Assembly (NCBI RefSeq): GCF_018613715.1
Contig: NZ_JAGGPT010000011.1
Coordinates: 1 to 64,000, forward strand
Reading direction: 5' to 3'
Length of the DNA stretch: 64,000 nucleotides
Source: Chryseobacterium sp. ISL-6
GTDB taxonomy: Bacteria > Bacteroidota > Bacteroidia > Flavobacteriales > Weeksellaceae
In this document: positions 17,058-24,843 of the stretch, in pieces
Numbering within the stretch: position 1 is the stretch's first letter
Layout: every line of letters begins with the position of its first letter
The notes under the pieces: model-generated
The model's database searches: none
Seen by the model: the letters and a program-made list of their open reading frames with translations, nothing else
Told to the model about the DNA's origin: nothing
Made by a program: the position numbers and the translations under genes

Positions 17058-17678
17058 ATGATTGATATGAACATCAAAAACATAATATTCGATTTCGGGG
17101 GCGTTTTAATGGATTGGAATCCAAGATATTTTTTTAAAGATTATTTTAATGACGATAACAGAATGGAATATTTCCTTACCCACATTGCTCAATCGGAATG
17201 GAATGAAGAACAGGACCGGGGAAGAAGTCTCATGGAAGGAACCAATATACAGGTTCAGAAATTTCCTGATTGGGAGAGAGAACTCAGGGCTTATTATGAC
17301 AATTGGCATGTCATGTTGAAAAGCGAGATCCCACAAAATGTAGAAGTTCTTAGAAAACTAAGCAAAACAGATTATCATTTGTATGGATTGACCAACTGGT
17401 CCGAAGAAACCTTTCCTTATGCTTTGGAAAACTATGACTTTTTTCAGCTTTTCGATGGTAAGATCGTCGTTTCAGGAACTGAAAAATTAATAAAACCTGA
17501 CCCTAAAATCTGGCATCTTTTATTGGAGCGTTATAACATTCAAGCTAACGAATCCCTTTTTATTGATGATAATCCCAAAAATATAGAAATGGCAAAAACC
17601 CTGGGCTTTCATACTGTTCAGGTGTATGCAGATACTAATCTAGAACAGGAACTGATTGATATAGGGCTAAAGTTCTAA
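17058..17678 (+). CDS. HAD-superfamily phosphatase (YihX/epoxide-hydrolase-N type)
   Basis: 206 residues. Motif I is IIFDFGGVLMDWN (nucleophile Asp about residue 12), motif II is the LYGLTNWS segment, motif III is the KLIKPDPKIW lysine, and motif IV is FIDDNPKNIEMA. The small alpha-helical C1 cap between motifs I and II fits the HAD-IA/YihX group acting on small phosphorylated metabolites; the substrate cannot be read from sequence. The ATG at 17067 is an equally likely start (two residues MI-D differ). It is a single gene closed by a strong terminator. Confidence 0.88.
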   Translation: MIDMNIKNIIFDFGGVLMDWNPRYFFKDYFNDDNRMEYFLTHIAQSEWNEEQDRGRSLMEGTNIQVQKFPDWERELRAYYDNWHVMLKSEIPQNVEVLRKLSKTDYHLYGLTNWSEETFPYALENYDFFQLFDGKIVVSGTEKLIKPDPKIWHLLLERYNIQANESLFIDDNPKNIEMAKTLGFHTVQVYADTNLEQELIDIGLKF

Positions 17679-17725
17679 TAACTTATAATAATATTTTGAC
17701 AATCATTATTATAAGTTATTTTTAT
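17678..17725 (+). terminator. Terminator after the HAD gene
   Basis: A perfect 15-bp stem, ATAACTTATAATAAT (17678-17692) with ATTATTATAAGTTAT (17705-17719), then TTTTTATT. The left arm starts at the last base of the stop codon. Confidence 0.75.
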
Positions 17726-17811
17726 TAATTTAGATGTAGATTTCTATTGATATGATAGGTCATTGCCAATTGAAATGACAGGATCAAATCTTATTTAAAA
17801 AATTACAAAAT

Positions 17812-18555
17812 ATGATACGTTCAATCTTATTAACAACTCTCTTTATGACATCTGGAGCTCTATTCAGCCAAAACCTTAAAACAGTTTCCTACCAGGACGG
17901 CTCACAAAAACTGAATGGCCTAGTAACTTCAAACGCCGGAAAAAAACTTCCGGGAGTATTGGTATTACCCGCATGGAAAGGAATTGATGATGAAGCTAAA
18001 AATGCAGCCATAGAACTTGAGAAGCAAGGTTATATTGCTTTTATAGCAGATATTTATGGAGAAGGAAATATCCCTGCGGATAATGATGCAGCGGGAAAAA
18101 CCTCAGGACATTATAAACAAAATTATGCAGAATATCAGAAGCGTATTTCATTGGCACTGGATCAACTTAAAAAAAGTGGTGCTGTTGCTAATAAATTAGC
18201 AGTTATCGGATACTGTTTTGGTGGAACTGGAGCATTAGAAGTTGCCAGATCTAATATGCCCGTAGCCGGCATTGTTTCCATTCATGGAAGTATTGGTAAG
18301 GACCAAACTAGAAAAAATGGAGCAATAGGTCCTAAGATGTTAATTGAAAATCCAGCAGAAGACAAAGGAGTAACCCAACAGGATTACGACAATCTGATCA
18401 AAGAAATGAATGAAGGAAATGCTGACTGGCAAATTATCACCTATGCACACTCTAAGCACACTTTCACGGATCCAAAATCTCCTGATTATAATGAAGTAAT
18501 GGCAAAAAGAGCCTGGAATCATACGTTGATGTTCCTGAAAGAAATTTTGAAGTGA
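17812..18555 (+). CDS. Secreted dienelactone hydrolase family protein
   Basis: 247 residues with an alpha/beta-hydrolase fold. A signal peptide (1-20, ending LFSQ) sends it to the periplasm. The nucleophile motif is G-Y-C135-F-G-G, with cysteine as in dienelactone hydrolase rather than serine. The oxyanion-side motif is VLPAWKGIDD, a catalytic Asp is expected in the IENPAEDKGV region, and the His is in SKHTFTDP. The substrate is unknown; flavobacterial homologues are generally annotated only as DLH family. It is monocistronic and followed by an inverted-repeat element. Confidence 0.88.
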   Translation: MIRSILLTTLFMTSGALFSQNLKTVSYQDGSQKLNGLVTSNAGKKLPGVLVLPAWKGIDDEAKNAAIELEKQGYIAFIADIYGEGNIPADNDAAGKTSGHYKQNYAEYQKRISLALDQLKKSGAVANKLAVIGYCFGGTGALEVARSNMPVAGIVSIHGSIGKDQTRKNGAIGPKMLIENPAEDKGVTQQDYDNLIKEMNEGNADWQIITYAHSKHTFTDPKSPDYNEVMAKRAWNHTLMFLKEILK

Positions 18556-18566
18556 AAGCTTCAATC

Positions 18567-18649
18567 TAACAATTTACCAGTTTAATAATGTAGCAATGAT
18601 ATGGTCACTTGATTCAATTTTGCAGCATTAATTTATTGGTAAATTGTTA
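18567..18649. repeat. Inverted-repeat intergenic element (TAACAATTTACCA family)
   Basis: TAACAATTTACCA (18567-18579) is exactly inverted as TGGTAAATTGTTA (18637-18649). Next to the left arm the sequence continues as degenerate copies of the same unit (GTTTAATAATGTAGCAATG). It lies between convergent genes, so it could act as a terminator, but the self-similar arms match other intergenic elements in this window. Confidence 0.6.
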
Positions 18650-18660
18650 CATTAAAAAAA

Positions 18661-19029
18661 TTATCCTTCTCTATTCACCAAATCCATCGAAAAAGCAGGA
18701 AGGCAGATTGCAATGTACTCACAAGGCTCGGTAAAAGGGTTGCTGTAGCGGACTCTTGCTCCTTTTTCCACCATAATACTCTGTCCTTTTTCAAGGGTGA
18801 CTATTTCACCATCTATTTCAAACTGCTTTTTTCCTGAAATAATAATTGTAAATTCATCAAATTGAGGCGTCTGATGGGGTTCACTCCAATCAGGTGGTGC
18901 TACCATATGAGCGATGGATACATTAGGATTTTGCGTAGAATTTCCCCAATGCTCCTCGATCAATTTCCCGTCTGTTGTAGGAACTACAAATGGTGATTTC
19001 TGAATTTTATATTTTTTCATTTCAGCCAA
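18661..19029 (-). CDS. Small cupin-domain protein
   Basis: 122 residues forming one cupin barrel: motif 1 is around HQTPQFDEFTIIISGKKQFEIDG with a His and Glu as potential metal ligands, and motif 2 is around KGQSIMVEKGARVRYSNP. Stand-alone cupins of this size are metal-dependent enzymes or sugar/metabolite binders; no substrate can be assigned. The start overlaps the end of the upstream GNAT gene by 13 bases, indicating co-transcription and translational coupling. Confidence 0.82.
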   Translation of the reverse strand: MAEMKKYKIQKSPFVVPTTDGKLIEEHWGNSTQNPNVSIAHMVAPPDWSEPHQTPQFDEFTIIISGKKQFEIDGEIVTLEKGQSIMVEKGARVRYSNPFTEPCEYIAICLPAFSMDLVNREG

Positions 19030-19547
19030 TTTTCCTTTTTTATTTCATATACAAAATTGGTTCTTGTGGGTTCTGCAAAATAGGCTACTTCTTCTTCCCC
19101 TATTTTTTCTCCACCCAATCTTTCCAAGGCAATTTGGGAACGGAAGTTCTCTTTCCCAATATGGAAATGAACTTTATTTACAAATTGAAAAATATAATCC
19201 AGCATCAGTTTTTTAACTCTTGGATTTACCCCTTTTCCCCAGGATTTTGTGCCATAAAAAGTATATCCAATAAAAATATGATTGTCCTTTTCATCAAAAT
19301 CATAGTATCGGCTGCTTCCCAATATATTCCCGGAAGCTTTATCTATAATTTTAAAAGCACCTTTACTTTCAATCGCACCTTTAAAAAAACTCTCAAAAAC
19401 CTCTCTTTTGTATCGGTCTTTATTAGGATGCTGTTCCCAGACTCTGGGATCAGAAGCTACTTCATATACAGATTCAAAATCCCCTTGTATTAAGGGGATT
19501 AATTGAAATTCATTATCTTCTAAAATAGATTGAATAGAAAAATTCAT
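19017..19547 (-). CDS. GNAT family N-acetyltransferase (RimJ/RimL-like)
   Basis: 176 residues of the GNAT fold: beta2-3 hairpin GNILGSSRYYDF, beta4 IFIGYTFYGTKSWGKG (the acetyl-CoA pyrophosphate loop is atypical, near WGKGVNPRVKKL), then VHFHIGKENFRSQIALERLGG and the C-terminal YFAEPTRTNFVYEI. The 'N..S..ALERLG' pattern places it with RimJ/RimL-type acetyltransferases, which modify protein N-termini or small amines. It is co-transcribed with the downstream cupin gene and starts 4 bp after the stop of the DUF2911 gene in the leftward direction. Confidence 0.85.
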   Translation of the reverse strand: MNFSIQSILEDNEFQLIPLIQGDFESVYEVASDPRVWEQHPNKDRYKREVFESFFKGAIESKGAFKIIDKASGNILGSSRYYDFDEKDNHIFIGYTFYGTKSWGKGVNPRVKKLMLDYIFQFVNKVHFHIGKENFRSQIALERLGGEKIGEEEVAYFAEPTRTNFVYEIKKENWLK

Positions 19548-19551
19548 TGTC

Positions 19552-20157
19552 TTAGCTTTTTGTTTTAGCAGCGTCAGTTTCTATTTTTTTGATTTCTTTC
19601 AGTTTATCTGAAATTTTGATTACGGCATCTAATTTTGCAGGTTTTAAGGCAACTTCTGCCTGAGCCATATCCCATTTGATCACTAAATTCCCAGAATTTT
19701 CATCCGTAGGATTTAATGTAATTTCAAACCATTCTTGCTTGTCAGCTAATTTATTAACAGGGACAGTAACATCTACCACATCCTGTTTCGGATCGTAGGT
19801 ATAAGCACCCCATTGTTGAAAATCCTTATTTAAGATCACTTTCCATTCTTTATCCGTTGGAACGATAAATAATCCATATGTTCCTGCAGGCACCATTTTA
19901 CCACCGAAGTTAACAGCCTGTCCGAATGTAATTTTTGTAGATGAGTTGGCCCCTGCTCTCCAAACCTGTCCATAAGGAACTAATTCTCCAAAGATTTTAC
20001 GACCTTTTACACCAGGTCTTCCATAATCGATACTGATTTTAGACATAGAGAACTGCTGTTCCACCTTCTGACGCGGACTTGCAGCCGGTACTGAATAGTC
20101 TTGTGCAAAACTTAAAGCTGAAGCCGATAGGCAAAGTGCGAATACTAATTTTTTCAC
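19552..20157 (-). CDS. Secreted DUF2911 protein
   Basis: 201 residues with a signal peptide (1-18, ending SFAQ). The core matches DUF2911: SPRQKVEQQF, ISIDYGRPGVKGRKIFGELVPYG, VWRAGANSSTKITFG, GTYGLFIVPTDKEW, then a beta-rich domain. It is a periplasmic or outer-membrane-associated protein of unknown function, widespread in Bacteroidetes. It is the first gene of a leftward run with the GNAT and cupin genes (spacing 4 bp, then a 13-bp overlap). Confidence 0.88.
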   Translation of the reverse strand: MKKLVFALCLSASALSFAQDYSVPAASPRQKVEQQFSMSKISIDYGRPGVKGRKIFGELVPYGQVWRAGANSSTKITFGQAVNFGGKMVPAGTYGLFIVPTDKEWKVILNKDFQQWGAYTYDPKQDVVDVTVPVNKLADKQEWFEITLNPTDENSGNLVIKWDMAQAEVALKPAKLDAVIKISDKLKEIKKIETDAAKTKS

Positions 20158-20264
20158 GTGTAAATTTTTGTTTAAAAGTACGAAATCAAAACAAAATAGT
20201 CTGCTCCAATTTCAATAATTTTTATAATATCCACATTATTAACTTTTCTATTTTTTCAAAAATT

Positions 20265-20813
20265 TCAAACAGCCAGTAAAACCTTTTTTGTCTGTTCAAT
20301 ATGCCTAACATTATGATAAATAACAAAACGTAACGTATCACCTAGTTTCAGTTTGATCAGTTTTGAAATACTTATACTTGTTTTTGTCTTCTCCAGATTA
20401 ATGTTTCTGGATTTTTCCAACAGAACTAATAGTTGTTGCTCTTGCCAAATGAATTTTTTCAATACTCCTTTATCCAGCTTAGCGCGGATAGGATTCATTG
20501 TTTTAAATGTTTTCATTGTATTTAGCTTTTCTTTTGGCAACATCGACTTTGCAAAATAATTACCAAGGATTCCCGGTGAAAATGTAGTCTTTGTAGTAGA
20601 ATGAGAAGAAGATATCCTGTGTGTAATCTCCGGAATATAAAAATCTCCGTAAAGATTAAGATGTTCAATACACTCCAGAACACTCCAGCTATTTTCGGAT
20701 GTTTTGTGATTCAGCTCTTGATCTGTTTTCTGCAAAAGTGTTTCTACATATTGGATGTGTTGTTGGGTAATCGTCGTTAATTCTGATATTAATTGCGAAG
20801 AAGAAATTTTCAT
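20265..20813 (-). CDS. DinB-like metal-binding protein
   Basis: 182 residues forming a four-helix bundle of the DinB/YfiT type. Candidate metal ligands are the His in WSVLECIEHLNLYG and the two His of YHNVRHIEQTKKVL. Proteins of this family are damage-induced or thiol-dependent S-transferases; no specific substrate can be assigned. It is leftward, just downstream of the Crp/Fnr regulator (54-bp gap), a pairing that suggests shared regulation. Confidence 0.82.
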   Translation of the reverse strand: MKISSSQLISELTTITQQHIQYVETLLQKTDQELNHKTSENSWSVLECIEHLNLYGDFYIPEITHRISSSHSTTKTTFSPGILGNYFAKSMLPKEKLNTMKTFKTMNPIRAKLDKGVLKKFIWQEQQLLVLLEKSRNINLEKTKTSISISKLIKLKLGDTLRFVIYHNVRHIEQTKKVLLAV

Positions 20814-20867
20814 TGATCCTTTTTATGCAAATTTCTGTATTCCTACATTTCTAAATATTGACTGAAC

Positions 20868-21401
20868 TCAAGATTTTTTTAATCTCGATAATGTTTCGGG
20901 ACTCATTCTAAGGTAATTGGCAATATATTTATTGGGGATTTCCTGAAATAGCTTCGGACTTCTTTTTAAAACCCTTTCGTAACGTTCAAGAGGTGAGTTG
21001 ATCAAAAGATCTTTTTCTCTTTCAATCTGTTGTAAAACAAGATCTTCTAAAATAAAAGTCCATAATTTTAAATGCTCATCACTCGATTGAATAAATTCGT
21101 AAAAATCCTTTTTTGTTGCTACTTTTACCTTTGTCTTTTTAATCGCCTGAATATAGAAATCCGATGGCTTATCTGATAAAAATGAATCCAGGGAAACAAT
21201 GATATTATCCTTATAACCAAACCTAATGATCCGTTCTTCATCTTCATCCATGATAAAAATACGGACACTTCCCTCTTCCACAAAATAAACATTCGTGTCT
21301 ATCTCGTCTTTTATTTTTAGAAACTGGTAACGTTGAATGTTTTTTTCAGTTTTAAACAGATCAGCATCAATCAGTGTTTGGATTATATTTACAGAACTCA
21401 T
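20868..21401 (-). CDS. Crp/Fnr-type transcriptional regulator
   Basis: 177 residues. The N-terminal cyclic-nucleotide-binding-like beta-roll contains VEEGSVRIF and IIVSLDSFL. A linker helix (EREKDLLINSPLERYERVL) leads to a shortened helix-turn-helix with IPNKYIANYLRMSPETLSRL. No Cys cluster is present, so it is not an FNR-type oxygen sensor, and residues for cAMP contact are not evident. This small-size group (about 180-190 residues) is abundant in Bacteroidetes with unknown ligands. Confidence 0.87.
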   Translation of the reverse strand: MSSVNIIQTLIDADLFKTEKNIQRYQFLKIKDEIDTNVYFVEEGSVRIFIMDEDEERIIRFGYKDNIIVSLDSFLSDKPSDFYIQAIKKTKVKVATKKDFYEFIQSSDEHLKLWTFILEDLVLQQIEREKDLLINSPLERYERVLKRSPKLFQEIPNKYIANYLRMSPETLSRLKKS

Positions 21402-21447
21402 AGATTCAAAATGACCTTAATATCAGGGTCTATAAATTTAAATAAAA

Positions 21448-22494
21448 TCAGAATAATATTGCCTTCTCTAACTCCAATAACTTTTGTTTCCTCCAGATTC
21501 CTCCTGCATATCCTACGAGATCACCATTAGAGCCGATGACCCGATGACAGGGAACTAAAATAGCTATTTTATTGATTCCATTTGCTGTTCCGACTGCACG
21601 TATTGCTTTTGGATTTCCTAAAAACTCTGATTGCTGTTTATAAGTTCTGGTCTCTCCCATTGGAATTTCACATAAGAGATGCCATACTTTTTCCTGAAAT
21701 TCAGTTCCGGTGATATATAACGGAACATCAAAAGTTTTTCGCTTTCCTTCAAAATACTCCTGTAGCTCCTTTTCTAATTGCTGAAAGTGTTTATTCTCAC
21801 CCTGAACGATCTCTGCATTTAAAGATTTTGACAGTGATGCAAACTGTTTATCCATATTTTTCCGATCTGTAAACTCCAGCAAACAAATCCCTTCATCTAC
21901 TGCACAGGCAAACATCGGTCCCAGTGGAGTTTCAATTCTTTTAAGATCTATTATTCCTTGCATTTTGGTATTTTTAGGTGAGACACCTACTATATTTTTA
22001 AAACGTTCATTAAATCCACTTAAGCTCTCATATCCTGAATCGATCGCAGCTGCTATAATACTCTCACCATTTTTTATCTTTTTGAAAGCTTTATTCATGC
22101 GCAATTTTCTTTGATAGGCCTGAAAAGTAATTCCATGATTTTTCAGGAACCACCGACGAACCGTTACCGGTTCAATATGTCTGGTCATTAAATCGGCGTC
22201 TTTGATTTTTAAAGATTCATCGCGCATTAGTTCATTCAGCAATTCCTGAATATAAAGTGGTGTTTCGTTTAGTTTTTCAAGAGGCTTACAAACTTTGCAG
22301 GCTCGATATCCACTTTCTATAGCTTCTTTTGTATCTAAAAAGAATTCTACATTTTCTCTTTTGGGTTTTCGGGCAGTACAGGTGGGCCGACAGAATATCC
22401 CTGTCGTTTTTACCGCCATCCAGTAAGTTCCTTCGAATGTGGAATCTTTTTCCAAAGAGGCCTGATACATTCTATCTTCTGTAAGTCTCATCAT
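21448..22494 (-). CDS. ada: Bifunctional regulator / O6-methylguanine-DNA methyltransferase Ada
   Basis: 348 residues, full-length Ada. The N-terminal zinc domain has C35, C39, C66 and C69, equivalent to C38/C42/C69/C72 of E. coli; the first accepts methyl from DNA phosphotriesters and activates the protein. An AraC-type HTH follows (about 85-180, including AAAIDSGYESLSGFNERF). The C-terminal methyltransferase has the active-site P315-C316-H-R-V. Its start codon overlaps the stop of the upstream PEP-mutase-like gene by one base, so both form one operon. A 31-bp element in front of that operon is repeated before the neighbouring DUF1203 gene and may be an Ada-responsive site. Confidence 0.95.
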   Translation of the reverse strand: MMRLTEDRMYQASLEKDSTFEGTYWMAVKTTGIFCRPTCTARKPKRENVEFFLDTKEAIESGYRACKVCKPLEKLNETPLYIQELLNELMRDESLKIKDADLMTRHIEPVTVRRWFLKNHGITFQAYQRKLRMNKAFKKIKNGESIIAAAIDSGYESLSGFNERFKNIVGVSPKNTKMQGIIDLKRIETPLGPMFACAVDEGICLLEFTDRKNMDKQFASLSKSLNAEIVQGENKHFQQLEKELQEYFEGKRKTFDVPLYITGTEFQEKVWHLLCEIPMGETRTYKQQSEFLGNPKAIRAVGTANGINKIAILVPCHRVIGSNGDLVGYAGGIWRKQKLLELEKAILF

Positions 22495-23267
22495 TACATA
22501 AAAATGGGTGAAAAACTTTGTTTTACGAGTACCTCACGGCCTGCATCTTCCAAATGATTATAAATATACCCATTTAAAAAATTTCCTGAAGAAATTCTTT
22601 TAACTCCTAAATTTTTAAGGGTCTCAAAATCGGGCAAATCGGGCATACACATTACATTAATTGGAGTTTCTGTAGAATTTACAATGGTTTTGATATCGTT
22701 TTCATCCGTAATACAAGGAACGAAAATTCCATCTACTCCTAATTCTTCAAAAATCCTTATTCTTTGCAGTGTTTCATCTACAGGATTTTCAATTCCTAAC
22801 AAAAAAGGATCAGTCCTGAAATTGATGAAAATATCAATATTGTCCGCTTTCAATTTTGAAATAACCGGTTTAAATTTTTCATGGAGCTCTTCTTTCGTTA
22901 ATAACTTTCTGGCTCCATCAACCACAACACTGTCCTCTATATTAATACCAACTGCACCAATGGCTGCTAACCTTGAAATATTTGAAACAATCTGATCGCT
23001 TGTATTTCCGTATCCACCTTCTAAATCTACAGATAAAGGAATATTCGCTGATTTTAATATTCTTTCAGCAATATAGAAATATTCATCGAAACTCATCTCC
23101 TCTCCATCCTCGTATCCTAAACTATGAGCTACCGCAGAGCTAGAAGTGGCTAATGCTTTATATCCTAACTTTTCATATACTTTAGCACTTTGTACATTCC
23201 AGACATTTCCTACTAATAAAAGGTCATCATTTATATGCAGATCTTTAAAAATTTGAATATTTGTCAT
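22494..23267 (-). CDS. Isocitrate lyase/PEP mutase family protein
   Basis: 257 residues with an alpha/beta barrel of the ICL/PEPM superfamily. Visible elements are LLVGNVWNVQSAKVYEKLG, SVDLEGGYG (metal-site acidic residues), GAVGINIEDS and IFINFRTDPFL, then INVMCMPDLPDF. The catalytic loop Cys of isocitrate lyase (KKCGH) is absent, so it is a carbon-carbon or phosphorus-carbon bond enzyme of unassigned substrate. It is the first gene of the operon with ada (one-base overlap). Coupling to a DNA-alkylation regulator is curious; a shared promoter rather than shared chemistry is the simplest explanation. Confidence 0.85.
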   Translation of the reverse strand: MTNIQIFKDLHINDDLLLVGNVWNVQSAKVYEKLGYKALATSSSAVAHSLGYEDGEEMSFDEYFYIAERILKSANIPLSVDLEGGYGNTSDQIVSNISRLAAIGAVGINIEDSVVVDGARKLLTKEELHEKFKPVISKLKADNIDIFINFRTDPFLLGIENPVDETLQRIRIFEELGVDGIFVPCITDENDIKTIVNSTETPINVMCMPDLPDFETLKNLGVKRISSGNFLNGYIYNHLEDAGREVLVKQSFSPIFM

Positions 23268-23307
23268 TGTTATTTTTTTATAAAGTTAATAAGAGTATGG
23301 CTTATTT

Positions 23308-23338
23308 TGCAACCGAAAAATGGACAAGTATTTTTATG
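23308..23338 (-). promoter_or_regulatory. Copy 1 of a 31-bp upstream element (before the PEP-mutase/ada operon)
   Basis: The plus strand reads TGCAACCGAAAAA followed by TGGACAAGTATTTTTATG. It differs from copy 2 (23842-23872) at two positions only. On the minus strand it ends 41 bp before the start of the PEP-mutase-like gene. A TAACTTTA (-7-like) stands at plausible spacing after its GGTTG (-33-like), so the element overlaps and extends upstream of the -33 region, where an AraC-type activator would bind. Confidence 0.6.
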
Positions 23339-23804
23339 CTCTTCTTACAACACCATTAAAACATCCTGGTTTTGCATTGTGAATGTGTACATATTCGATT
23401 TCCTGATTTTCAAAAATCTCCTGAATCTTTTCTTTCAAAAGTTTTCCCTCAAAAACGTCTGCAAAAAACATCATCCCATCTTTGGTATAGCCGCGAGCAG
23501 AAAGAAGTCTATGGTTAAACATTATTGGAACCTCATTAATTTCATACATTTTTGTTGAGTGGTTTGTTCTTACAAAAATAGGCCCGCTGGCTTTATATGG
23601 GGAATTTACATTGTGAAAATCATAATTAAGAAGGAAAACCTGCTCGTCTACCTTTGCATCTTCCAAAGTAACCCGGCATGGAAAACCAGGAAATTTATCT
23701 ACCACTAACTTTTTAATATTTTTTTCTGAAAGTTCAGCATCTGATAAGCGACTCAAGTAAGCAAAATCTACATCATTCAGTGCTTCAAATTTAAAATTGT
23801 TCAT
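23334..23804 (-). CDS. DUF1203 domain protein
   Basis: 156 residues from ATG 23804; an ATG 57 bases further upstream adds an unlikely peptide that overlaps the 31-bp element. It matches DUF1203: FPCRVTLEDAKVDEQVFLLN, SPYKASGPIFVR, RLLSARGYTKDGMM and the ending VHIHNAKPGCFNGVVRR. Biochemical function unknown; the C-terminal H-x-H and Cys are the most conserved polar residues I recall for the family. It carries the same upstream element as the ada operon, so it may be induced with it. Confidence 0.85.
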   Translation of the reverse strand: MNNFKFEALNDVDFAYLSRLSDAELSEKNIKKLVVDKFPGFPCRVTLEDAKVDEQVFLLNYDFHNVNSPYKASGPIFVRTNHSTKMYEINEVPIMFNHRLLSARGYTKDGMMFFADVFEGKLLKEKIQEIFENQEIEYVHIHNAKPGCFNGVVRRA

Positions 23805-23841
23805 ATTTTTTCTTACAAATTTAAATACAGAAAATCCGCAC

Positions 23842-23872
23842 TGCAACCGAAAAACAGACAAGTATTTTTATG
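23842..23872 (-). promoter_or_regulatory. Copy 2 of the 31-bp upstream element (before DUF1203)
   Basis: TGCAACCGAAAAA then CAGACAAGTATTTTTATG on the plus strand, 29/31 identical to copy 1. It ends 38 bp before the DUF1203 start, nearly the same distance as copy 1 from its gene. A -7 element TAAATTTG follows on the minus strand at 19-20 bp from GGTTG. Confidence 0.6.
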
Positions 23873-23941
23873 TTCTTTCGCATTTCAAAAATAAAAGGTA
23901 ATTTTCTAAACTTAAAGTTTCAACCAATAACCATTTTACTG

Positions 23942-24790
23942 ATGTTTACAAAACTTAACATTCTATTTCTTTTTCTTTCATATTTTATTGTAGTTCAGGC
24001 ACAGGAAACAATTCCTTTTCGACTTACTCAGTACAATAATATCATTGTCAAAGCTTTGATAAATGATAAGGACTCTCTGGATCTGATGTTTCAAATTGCT
24101 ATGGCAGATGCCTCCATTTCCCCTGAACGTACTAGAAAAGCAGATCATATTATTTTCAAGGATGAGATCAGTGAAAATAATACCATACAATTAGGAAAAA
24201 TAGTAACAAAAAATGTTCGGTTTTTCGATAATGAGCTGACAGGACATGAAGCCGACGGGAAATTTGGAACAGGTATTTTTTCGGGAAAAGCTTTCAAGAT
24301 CGATTATGATAATAATAAGTTCGTTATCTACGATCAGCTGCCAGATTTAAAAGGTTATCAGGCTATTAAACTGTATCCTGAAAGAGATCAGCTATTCATT
24401 AATGCAGAGAATATCATTGATGGAAAATCAGTTGAAGGTCATTTTCTTCTACAATCAGGATATTCCGGAGGATTGCTTTACAATAATCAATTTGCCGAAG
24501 ACAACGGATTAGACAAAAAACTGGAAGTAACAGGAGAAAAAACATTAAAAAACTCCAGTGGTAAAAGTGTCATCACAAAGCAAGGTATTTTGCCCAAATT
24601 CAAAATAGGAAATATAATGATGGAAAATGTATCTGCCGGGTTCTTTGCGGGAGATCTTAAAACACAAAAAGTAAGCTATTTTGCAGCCGATATGATACGA
24701 AGGTTTATCTGGATCTTTGATGCTGACAGAAAAACAGCATATATAAAGCCAAGCAAATATTTTTCAGTACCTTATTATAAAATTAATTAA
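23942..24790 (+). CDS. Secreted retropepsin-like protein lacking catalytic aspartates
   Basis: 282 residues from ATG 23942, chosen because it opens a signal peptide (1-21, ending VVQAQ). The ATG at 23870 would precede it with a non-signal stretch. Two lobes follow the layout of bacterial retropepsin-like aspartyl proteases: lobe 1 with LDLMFQIAMADASI, lobe 2 with GHFLLQSGYSGGLLYN and the late ILPKFKIGNIMMENV. At the places where LDTG/LDSG would provide the catalytic Asp, lobe 1 has QIAMA and lobe 2 has Q171-S-G. It is therefore probably a non-catalytic member, perhaps a binding protein. A bidirectional terminator follows. Confidence 0.65.
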   Translation: MFTKLNILFLFLSYFIVVQAQETIPFRLTQYNNIIVKALINDKDSLDLMFQIAMADASISPERTRKADHIIFKDEISENNTIQLGKIVTKNVRFFDNELTGHEADGKFGTGIFSGKAFKIDYDNNKFVIYDQLPDLKGYQAIKLYPERDQLFINAENIIDGKSVEGHFLLQSGYSGGLLYNNQFAEDNGLDKKLEVTGEKTLKNSSGKSVITKQGILPKFKIGNIMMENVSAGFFAGDLKTQKVSYFAADMIRRFIWIFDADRKTAYIKPSKYFSVPYYKIN

Positions 24791-24795
24791 AAATA

Positions 24796-24828
24796 AAAAT
24801 CCTCATCTTAATATGTGATGAGGATTTT
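24796..24828. terminator. Bidirectional terminator between convergent genes
   Basis: A 12-bp stem, AAAATCCTCATC (24796-24807) with GATGAGGATTTT (24817-24828), flanked by A and T runs. It serves the rightward retropepsin-like gene and the leftward membrane-protein gene ending at 24844. Confidence 0.75.
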
Positions 24829-24843
24829 CTTATGTTGTTTAAA

